64,000 bases of DNA, from NCBI GenBank assembly GCA_947626785.1, contig CANQTO010000005.1, positions 1 through 64,000 of the forward strand, in the 5' to 3' direction. The first letter of the stretch is position 1. Every line of letters starts with the position of its first letter. The position numbers were made by a program, and so were the translations under genes. Shown here one piece after another: positions 58,308 to 64,000 of the stretch. The stretch is from an uncultured Oscillospiraceae bacterium (lineage in GTDB: Bacteria; Bacillota; Clostridia; Oscillospirales; Oscillospiraceae). The notes beneath the pieces were generated by a model, which was not told the DNA's origin, made no database searches, and was given only the letters and a program-made list of their open reading frames with translations.

Positions 58308-59287
58308 ACGCCTGGTTTCTCTTAGACGCCATGAACGGCATCGGCCCGGAGGAGGTCCGCGCCGCCGGGAAGTTTTTGCAGCTGGGGATGGGCGTCCGGC
58401 TCCCCAGCCGCCGGAGGCTCTGGACCGCCGCCCTGGCGGCGGCGCTCCTGGCCCTGCTGCTCTCCGCCTTTGCCTATGCCCAGGGCTGGTTCGGCCTGAG
58501 CGGCTGGGTCACCGCCTCGGAGGACAGCTCCCCCTATGCGCCCCAGGAGGAGAGCGTGGGGACCCGGGGCTATATGGTCAGCAACGGCTACGCGGACTCC
58601 CCGGAGAGTCTGGCCGGGGCCGAGTGGAGGCAGTATTATTGGGAACACGCCGATGAGGCCCTGAAGCACGACTCCCCCGACTGGCCGAATGACATGGGCG
58701 AATACGCCCAGACCGCCATGATCTACGGGGTCTTTGACCAGGAGATGCTGGACGCCCTGCTCTCCATCCGGGACCGGTACGGCCTGGCCATCCACACGGC
58801 CTTTCTCCATCTGGGCTCCGAGAACGCGCACTTTACGGAGGACACCGGCGTGGGGTCCTTCCTGCCCCGGCAGGACCTGGGCGACAGCTGGAGCTGCTTC
58901 TACATCTTTGAAGACGGCAGCTTCAAGGGCGAGGGCTCCCTCTATCTGGACGGGAAAGAGTTTGGCTACGCCCTGGAGCGCTATAAAAGCGGCACGGTGG
59001 ACCCCTACGCCTTCTTCATCCAGGACACGGCAAATTATGAGGAGTGGAAGCTGGAGCTGGACGGCCGTACGCTGTACCTGGCTCTGGAGCCGGACGCCGA
59101 CTGGCCCAGCGGCTTTATCCTTTTCAACTCCGGGGATATGTATGTCACGATCCGCATCTACTCCGAGGTCCTCAAGGCGGAAGACGGACGCCCGTTGTTC
59201 CAGGATCTCAGCCGGGAGACGCTGGAGGCCCTGGCCCCCCGCTTCAACTATGGTGAGCTCACCGGCGAAAGCAACAACAGCAACTAA
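58301..59287 (+). CDS. Single-helix membrane protein, possible anti-sigma factor
   Basis: A 328-residue protein. A short N-terminal cytosolic part (about 1-43; MLDAWFLLDAMNGIGPEEVRAA) precedes one membrane helix (about 44-60) and a large outer domain (about 65-328) rich in aromatic and acidic residues with no family I can name. Overlap with the sigma gene and this topology fit an anti-sigma factor whose inner tail binds the sigma protein, but no ZAS or RsgI motif is visible. GGAGGAAGGACT lies before the ATG. Confidence 0.65.
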   Translation: MLDAWFLLDAMNGIGPEEVRAAGKFLQLGMGVRLPSRRRLWTAALAAALLALLLSAFAYAQGWFGLSGWVTASEDSSPYAPQEESVGTRGYMVSNGYADSPESLAGAEWRQYYWEHADEALKHDSPDWPNDMGEYAQTAMIYGVFDQEMLDALLSIRDRYGLAIHTAFLHLGSENAHFTEDTGVGSFLPRQDLGDSWSCFYIFEDGSFKGEGSLYLDGKEFGYALERYKSGTVDPYAFFIQDTANYEEWKLELDGRTLYLALEPDADWPSGFILFNSGDMYVTIRIYSEVLKAEDGRPLFQDLSRETLEALAPRFNYGELTGESNNSN

Positions 59288-59340
59288 GAAAACCTCCCCT
59301 CGACCGGCAAGGGTCGGGGGGATAACATCAGGAGGCAAGC

Positions 59341-61548
59341 ATGAAACGATTCATTTCTATACTTTTGATCCTCTGCCTGGCTCTGTCCCTGACGGCCTGC
59401 GGCAAGGGGAAGGACAGCGGCAAAGAGAAGGACAGCGCCACGGGGCAAGCCAGCGCCAAGACGGAGCAGCCTGACTATACCGGCGGGCAGATCGTGGGCA
59501 GCGACCTGACCGGAAAAGGCGGGGCCCGGCTGTTCTGGGCCCAGCCGGTAGAGCTGCCGGACGAAGGCGCCACCGTGCGCAAGGCGGTAAAGGCGGGCAA
59601 CGAGGTGTTCCTCTACGCCCGGACCGGCGACCCGCTGAACACCCAGGGCGGGGATCCCTGCTTTTACTTTCTCGGCGCCAACGGGACCGTGACAAAAGTG
59701 GAGCATATCCAGCCGGGCCAGATCGTCACGATCGGCAGCGGCACGGACGGAAGCGCCTATATTCTGTTTACGGACATCAACGGGAACCCGATGCTGGACC
59801 GGCTCCAGGGTGGGGAAGTACAGTCCGTTGCCCCGATGGGCTTTCTGGCGGACCGGCTGGAGGACATCTGGGATCTGACGGTGACGGACGGGGGCTATCT
59901 GGCCGAGACTCCCAGCGGTATTCTATGCTACGATCTGGACGGGAATCTGCTCAAGGAGCTGGGAGCCGATAGAGCGTCCTGCCAGCTGACCCAAAACCCC
60001 TCTGAGCTGGTGCTGTCCATCGTGAAGGAGGGGAATACGGAGTTTCAGGTGCTGGGGCCGGACTATGAGGCCACCGCCAGCTATGAGGTCCCCATACAGA
60101 TCTACTACCCGATTTCCGGCAGCCGGGACGGCCACATCTTTTACGAGGACGCAGGCATCGTCTACGATCTGGACTTTACCACCGGGGAGCGGACGGCCTA
60201 CGCCAACCAGCAGGCCAGCGGCGGAACGGGCGACTTCCTGTATCTGGCGGACGACCTGTACTTTGAGACGGCCGACAAACAGCCGGCCCTGTACACTCTG
60301 GCCGGAGAGGAGGCCAAGGAGATCCAGTATCTCAAACTGGCCATCTACGATCCGGAGGAGCTGACAGATTTGTCAGATTATATCCGGCAGTTCAACTCCT
60401 TCAGCCGGGAGTACCGGATCGAGGTAGTCAACTACGGCGCGGATGACGAACAGGGCGGCGAGCAGACCGGGCTCCAGCGGCTCACCGCCGATATCCTCTC
60501 GGGCAACACCCCGGACATCTACGACCTGTTCAGCATCAACGCCTTTTCCTTTATGGATAAGGGCCTGCTGGAGGACCTGACACCCTGGTTTGAGAGCTCC
60601 GAGGCGATCAGTCTGGAGGATCTGACGCCCAGCGTCGTGGACGTGCTGAAATACAAGGGGGCTCTGTACGGCCTGGTCCCCGCCTACCGGGTGGACACCT
60701 TATACGGCCCCTCCAATTTGACTGACCCCGGCACCTGGAGCTTCGAGAGCTTTCTGGACCTGGCAAACAACACTACCCAGTCCCTGTTCGGGCCGTGGGT
60801 GACCAAGGCGGACTATCTGCGGCTGCTGCTGACGAGGACGGGCGGGGCCTATCTGGACCTGGAAAACGCCCGCTGCAATTTTGTTGACTCCTCCTTCCCC
60901 GCCATGCTGGCCCTGGCGGACAAAGTGCCCGCGGAGATGATCGACGGCTGGTGCGACGATTACGGCTGGATCTTCACCGGGCAGCAGCTCTTTCTCCTGA
61001 GGGAAGGCGACTTGTACGATCTGGAAATTGCCAAGGCGGTCTACAGCGGGAACATGACCGTGCTGGGTTTCCCCTCTCAGGGGAGCGGCATCGCCCTGGA
61101 CCCGGAGCTGTACCTGGGCATGTCCTCCTCCAGCGAAAAGAAGGAGGGCGTGTGGAGCTTCTTCGAGTATCTCCTCAGCGACAGCTTCCAGAACGACCCG
61201 CCGATAGATTCTCTGCCGGTCAAGGAAGCGGTCCTGGAGGCGAAGCTGGACAAGGCCCTCGCCCGTAATGCGGAGGCGATCCAAACCGGGGAAATGAAGG
61301 CCGTGGCGGGCTTTGCGGACGATCATCAGATCTACGAGATCCCCTACCTCCCCGCGGTGCCGGAGGAGAAGGAGGCGGTGCGGGATATGATCGACCGGAT
61401 GGACTGCATCGATGTCTGTGATGACGCCCTGTACGACCTGGTCCTGCGGGAGGCCACGCCCTTCTTCCAGGGCGGCATCAGCGCCCAGCAGGCGGCAGAG
61501 AACATCCAGTCCAAGGTGAGCATCTATCTTGCGGAGCAGTACGGCTGA
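59341..61548 (+). CDS. Lipoprotein fusing a beta-propeller-like domain to a solute-binding domain
   Basis: A 735-residue lipoprotein: signal peptide with lipobox LTAC (Cys about residue 20), charged spacer, then about 290 residues of short beta repeats (for example LYARTGDPL, ILFTDINGNPML, ILCYDLDGNLLKELG, IVYDLDFTTGERTAY) like a propeller, then a family 1 solute-binding domain (about 340-735) with NTPDIYDLFSINAFSFMDKG and YGLVPAYRVDTLYG. No permease genes are adjacent, so it may sense or scavenge rather than feed a transporter. CAGGAGG precedes the ATG. It follows the sigma and membrane protein genes in the same direction. Confidence 0.78.
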   Translation: MKRFISILLILCLALSLTACGKGKDSGKEKDSATGQASAKTEQPDYTGGQIVGSDLTGKGGARLFWAQPVELPDEGATVRKAVKAGNEVFLYARTGDPLNTQGGDPCFYFLGANGTVTKVEHIQPGQIVTIGSGTDGSAYILFTDINGNPMLDRLQGGEVQSVAPMGFLADRLEDIWDLTVTDGGYLAETPSGILCYDLDGNLLKELGADRASCQLTQNPSELVLSIVKEGNTEFQVLGPDYEATASYEVPIQIYYPISGSRDGHIFYEDAGIVYDLDFTTGERTAYANQQASGGTGDFLYLADDLYFETADKQPALYTLAGEEAKEIQYLKLAIYDPEELTDLSDYIRQFNSFSREYRIEVVNYGADDEQGGEQTGLQRLTADILSGNTPDIYDLFSINAFSFMDKGLLEDLTPWFESSEAISLEDLTPSVVDVLKYKGALYGLVPAYRVDTLYGPSNLTDPGTWSFESFLDLANNTTQSLFGPWVTKADYLRLLLTRTGGAYLDLENARCNFVDSSFPAMLALADKVPAEMIDGWCDDYGWIFTGQQLFLLREGDLYDLEIAKAVYSGNMTVLGFPSQGSGIALDPELYLGMSSSSEKKEGVWSFFEYLLSDSFQNDPPIDSLPVKEAVLEAKLDKALARNAEAIQTGEMKAVAGFADDHQIYEIPYLPAVPEEKEAVRDMIDRMDCIDVCDDALYDLVLREATPFFQGGISAQQAAENIQSKVSIYLAEQYG

Positions 61549-61572
61549 TCTGCGCCGCACAGGTCGAAAAAA

Positions 61573-61605
61573 TACCGGGTGAAGACGCCTTCACCCGGTA
61601 CTTTT
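61573..61605. terminator. Bidirectional terminator before asparaginase
   Basis: Arms TACCGGGTGAAG / CTTCACCCGGTA with a 4-base loop, A-run left and CTTTTT right, sit between the convergent lipoprotein and asparaginase genes. Confidence 0.88.
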
Positions 61606-62618
61606 TATTCTGTCAGTTCGCCCCGCAGGTCCCGGCCCATCTGGAATTTGACCTGTTCCTGGTCCAGCCCCTTGCTGAACAGATAGATCAGCTTGGTCAG
61701 GGCGGCCTCGGTGGTCATGTCGTGCCCATCCACAGCGCCGATGCGCCGGAGGGCCTGGCTGGTGGCGTAGGTGCCCAGAGAGACCTCCCCCTGGACACAC
61801 TGGGAGCAGACGGTGATCACCGTGCCGCTGCGGTAGGCCTTGTCGATGATGTGCAGCAGAGAGCTGCGGGCGCTGGGGATATTGCCGCTGCCGAAGGCCT
61901 CCAGCACCACGCCCCGGAGCTTCTCCGTCAGGATCGGCTCAAAGATCTCAAACTGGATGCCCGGGAAGATCTTCAGCACCCCCACCGGCTGCTCCTCCAG
62001 CTCCTGGAGCCGGAAGGGCCCCTCCGGCTCCGGCGAACCGGGGACCGGGAAAAACCGCATCCGGATGCCCGCCTCCGCCAGGCAGGGGGCGTTGGGGGAT
62101 TCGAAGGCCGCCAGCTGGTCCGAGGACCGCTTGGTGCTCCGGTTGCCCCGGAGGAGCTTCCCGTCAAAGTACAGCCCCACCTCCCGGACCCGGCCGGAGG
62201 CCGCCAGCGCCAGGGCGTTGACGATGTTGCTCCGCCCGTCGCTGCGCAGCTCGCACAGGGGGATCTGGGCCCCGGTAAAGATCACGGGCTTGTCCAAATT
62301 CTCCAGCATATAGGACAGGGCCGAGGCGGAGTAGGCCATGGTGTCCGTCCCGTGGAGCACCACAAAGCCGTCATAGGCCGCGTAGTTCTCCGCGATGGCC
62401 CGGCCCATCTGGTTCCACTCGTTCACGGCGATATCGCAGGAGTCCAGCAGCGGGGAGAAGCTCAGCAGCTCCCAGTCCGGGCTTTCGGGATAGTGCAGAT
62501 CCGGGATGGCCTCCAAGGTCTCCCGGAAGGACTGCCCGTCCGGCACATAGCCTTTCTCGCTGCGGACCATGCCGATGGTGCCGCCGGTATAGAGCAGCAG
62601 GATCTTTTTCTTTGCCAT
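61605..62618 (-). CDS. ansA: Type I (cytoplasmic) L-asparaginase
   Basis: A 337-residue asparaginase splitting asparagine to aspartate and ammonia. Signature 1, LLYTGGTIGM (nucleophile Thr), and signature 2, VVLHGTDTMAYSASALSYML, are intact. No signal peptide, so it is cytoplasmic. It begins 6 bases after the small membrane protein gene and has only a weak ribosome site, so translation may be coupled. The aspartate produced could pass via fumarate into the fumarase and malic enzyme route found elsewhere in the window. Confidence 0.93.
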   Translation of the reverse strand: MAKKKILLLYTGGTIGMVRSEKGYVPDGQSFRETLEAIPDLHYPESPDWELLSFSPLLDSCDIAVNEWNQMGRAIAENYAAYDGFVVLHGTDTMAYSASALSYMLENLDKPVIFTGAQIPLCELRSDGRSNIVNALALAASGRVREVGLYFDGKLLRGNRSTKRSSDQLAAFESPNAPCLAEAGIRMRFFPVPGSPEPEGPFRLQELEEQPVGVLKIFPGIQFEIFEPILTEKLRGVVLEAFGSGNIPSARSSLLHIIDKAYRSGTVITVCSQCVQGEVSLGTYATSQALRRIGAVDGHDMTTEAALTKLIYLFSKGLDQEQVKFQMGRDLRGELTE

Positions 62619-62624
62619 AGGCCG

Positions 62625-62909
62625 TTATTTGTCCGGCCGGGCCAGCCGGTAGGCGCAGACGATCATCACCAGGGACATGGAGATAGCCGTACCCACCAGG
62701 GCGCCTTCGTAGCGGAAGGGCAGAGAATTTCGCAGCAGGAAGATCGACCCCAGCGCCGCTATATCCACCAATACCCGGCCCAGATTGCCCAGCAGCATAG
62801 CGACGGTCGTACCCTTATCCAGGCATTTTTTACTGATAAAGGCGTTGAGCAGCGCGGCGGCCGCTCCCCAGACGATACCCGCCAGGGCGCCCCAAACAAA
62901 TCCCATCAT
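62625..62909 (-). CDS. Small membrane protein, three helices
   Basis: A 94-residue protein (ATG at 62909 or the next codon) with three or four membrane helices. AGGAGGAGCAC precedes the start. The pattern FVWGALAGIVWGAAAALLNAF and LLGNLGRVLVDIAALGSIFLL recalls ATP synthase subunit I proteins, but no atp genes follow; the likeness may be only general. It lies directly upstream of asparaginase. Confidence 0.65.
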   Translation of the reverse strand: MMGFVWGALAGIVWGAAAALLNAFISKKCLDKGTTVAMLLGNLGRVLVDIAALGSIFLLRNSLPFRYEGALVGTAISMSLVMIVCAYRLARPDK

Positions 62910-62936
62910 GTGCTCCTCCTGTAGTTCCATAGAAAG

Positions 62937-62956
62937 GCGCGGGCGGACGCCCGCGC
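62937..62956 (-). terminator. GC-rich hairpin after the 26-residue gene
   Basis: Arms GCGCGGGC / GCCCGCGC with a 4-base loop, followed on the minus strand by CTTTCT. It separates the tiny gene from the membrane protein gene. Confidence 0.65.
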
Positions 62957-62973
62957 TTGTAATCAGTTTCTTT

Positions 62974-63054
62974 TTACGCCGTGGTGTGCTGGTGGTAATA
63001 GATGACAAGAGCGGCGACGCAGCCGATAAAGGTGACCAAGCTGAGCTTCTTCAT
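62974..63054 (-). CDS. 26-residue membrane microprotein
   Basis: An ATG at 63054 with AGGGGGAGCATAG in front opens a 26-codon frame: Lys-rich start MKKLSLVTFIGC, a hydrophobic helix VAALVIYY and a HQHTTA tail, ending in TAA. A terminator-like hairpin follows. The size, ribosome site and single helix suit a genuine small membrane peptide, perhaps sporulation related given the coat genes across the intergenic region. It could also be a chance frame. Confidence 0.5.
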   Translation of the reverse strand: MKKLSLVTFIGCVAALVIYYHQHTTA

Positions 63055-63211
63055 CTATGCTCCCCCTTCCGTTTTTTCTTGTCCTGATTTTACCATAAAA
63101 GGCCGCGTTTGCCAATGGGGTTTTCACAAGATTTTTACAGACCGCATTTTTCTTTTTTTGCCTCGGTTAAGACGGACACGTTTGCAGATACTAAACCACG
63201 AGGTGATGAAA

Positions 63212-63385
63212 ATGAGTCCCAAAGAGCTGCTCTATATTGAAGATGCGCTCGGCCACACCCAGTTTTTGATGAACCAGTGCCGCAACGCCGCCAACCAGCT
63301 GACCGACCCGGTCCTGCGCCAGCAGGCCCAGCAGCTTGTAAACGGCAACCAGAAGCTGTTTACGCAGTTTTATAACCTGGTATAA
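63212..63385 (+). CDS. Small spore-coat-type protein (CotF-like)
   Basis: A 57-residue helical protein beginning MSPKELLYIEDALGHTQFLM, rich in Gln and Asn, like the short companions of CotF-type coat proteins that are encoded in pairs in clostridia. The ATG at 63212 lies 7 bases after GAGGTG; the ATG two codons earlier touches that site. It is followed 12 bases later by the second coat gene. A sporulation sigma promoter could not be assigned with confidence. Confidence 0.75.
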   Translation: MSPKELLYIEDALGHTQFLMNQCRNAANQLTDPVLRQQAQQLVNGNQKLFTQFYNLV

Positions 63386-63397
63386 AGGAGGAGCGAC

Positions 63398-63646
63398 ATG
63401 AGCGACAAAGAGATTATGGAAGGCATCCTGCTGACCACCAAGGGCGTGTGCGACCTGTATATGCACGGCTCCATCGAGTCCGGCACGCCCCAGGTCCACC
63501 AGGCCTTCAATGCGGCCCTGAACGACGCTCTGTGCATGCAGAGCGCCATCTACCAGCAGATGGCCGGCCACGGCTGGTACACCGCGGCCCAGGCCCAGCC
63601 CCAGCAGATCCAGCAGGTGAAGCAAAAATTCGCCACCGCCGGATAA
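63398..63646 (+). CDS. CotF-family spore coat protein
   Basis: An 82-residue protein with the CotF-like helix pair: MSDKEIMEGILLTTKGVCDLYMHG and FNAALNDALCMQSAIYQQMAGHGWY, then a Gln-rich tail. Such proteins coat the spore surface. AAAGGAGGAGCGAC marks the ATG. It and its upstream partner form a two-gene operon with a terminator behind. Confidence 0.85.
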   Translation: MSDKEIMEGILLTTKGVCDLYMHGSIESGTPQVHQAFNAALNDALCMQSAIYQQMAGHGWYTAAQAQPQQIQQVKQKFATAG

Positions 63647-63665
63647 AGAGAAACAGCACGTCATC

Positions 63666-63695
63666 AAAAGGAGCGCCCGCGGGCGCTCCTTTTTG
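63666..63695. terminator. Bidirectional terminator
   Basis: Palindrome AAAAGGAGCGCCCGCGGGCGCTCCTTTTT-like (arms AAGGAGCGCCC / GGGCGCTCCTT) between the coat gene and the convergent symporter gene. Confidence 0.88.
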
Positions 63696-63712
63696 ACGGT
63701 TCGACTTTGCTC

Positions 63713-64000
63713 TTATTTATCCGCGAAGTAGTCCTTGGTGATCTTGGCCACCACGCCGGACAGGGCCAGCAGGGCGACCAGGTTGGGGATCGCCATCAGG
63801 CCGTTGAGGGTGTCGGAGATGTCCCACATCAGATCGCCGGAGCCGGTGGCGCCCACCACGCACACGCAGATGAAGATCAGCTTGTAGACCAGCTTCACCG
63901 TCTTGTTGTCGTGGGTCAGGTAGCCCCAGCAGCGCTCGCCGTAGTAGCTCCAGCTGAGAATGGTGGACAGGGCGAAGAACAGCAGGCTGATCTGGATGAT
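63713..64000 (-). CDS. Sodium:alanine symporter (AGCS family), C-terminal part
   Basis: The minus-strand frame runs off the window end. The visible 95 residues include the AGCS marker FFALSTILSWSYYGERC and a hydrophobic helix pair ending in the SGVVAKITKDYFADK tail. AGCS proteins import alanine or glycine with sodium. The N-terminus and promoter lie beyond 64000. Sodium coupling would fit a sodium-pumping Rnf complex. Confidence 0.88.
   Translation of the reverse strand: MIQISLLFFALSTILSWSYYGERCWGYLTHDNKTVKLVYKLIFICVCVVGATGSGDLMWDISDTLNGLMAIPNLVALLALSGVVAKITKDYFADK

Overview
The window is GC-rich, densely packed chromosomal DNA with strong G/C bias at third codon positions. It looks like an anaerobic, spore-forming gut-type member of the Clostridia, probably Oscillospiraceae (Flavonifractor, Lawsonibacter or Intestinimonas relatives). 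This is inferred from the Rnf complex, class I Fe-S fumarase, spore-coat proteins, ECF vitamin uptake, formate-THF ligase, many two-component and one-component regulators, and Shine-Dalgarno sites of the Firmicutes type. No ribosomal RNA, tRNA, CRISPR array, prophage or transposase gene was found.

Layout. 1-302: end of an off-window operon plus copy A of a dispersed intergenic repeat. 303-5489 (minus): surface GH25 lysozyme, then a response regulator-ABC transporter-histidine kinase module. 5592-11443 (plus): PcrA helicase, EamA exporter, two-subunit fumarase and malic enzyme. 11512-20237 (minus): calcineurin-like phosphoesterase, then apbE-rnfCDGEA with a NusG-II protein where rnfB is expected, and a repeat-containing lipoprotein. 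20561-28552: ferredoxin-like protein with a DUF92 protein, LysR, DegV, TetR with a flavin/Fe-S ene-reductase operon, and a MobA-like protein. 28918-30666: ammonium transporter fused to a PII domain. 30758-38598: LysR regulator divergent from panB, cyclase-family hydrolase, panE, kdgT-like permease, fhs, folD and a FolT-like S component. 38706-49882: maltodextrin uptake and breakdown with a LacI regulator. 49883-50377: repeat-rich non-coding island with repeat copy B. 50378-55842: two-component system divergent from a membrane or glycolipid gene set. 55892-61548: PadR/DUF2812 pair, ECF sigma factor with a membrane protein, and a fused solute-binding lipoprotein. 61605-64000: asparaginase, small membrane proteins, spore-coat proteins and the end of an alanine-type symporter.

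How the genes fit together. Fumarase, malic enzyme, Rnf, the ene-reductase and asparaginase fit amino-acid or organic-acid fermentation with ferredoxin/NAD coupling. The maltodextrin block imports malto-oligosaccharides (MalE, MalF, MalG, no local ATPase) and breaks them down with pullulanase, debranching enzyme and alpha-glucosidase.

The best candidate for an undescribed system is the panB-to-folT operon. PanB, FolD and Fhs form a closed tetrahydrofolate cycle with PanE, a sugar-acid-type permease and a hydrolase, and panC and panD are absent. Run in reverse it would ferment pantoate or ketopantoate to 2-ketoisovalerate plus formate, with ATP and NADPH gain. A biosynthetic reading is also possible. 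Other notable features are the rnf cluster without rnfB, a structured dispersed repeat with a compensatory base-pair change, two promoters that predict leaderless mRNAs, a PadR operator filling the spacer of a consensus promoter, and the Amt-PII fusion with twin leader hairpins.
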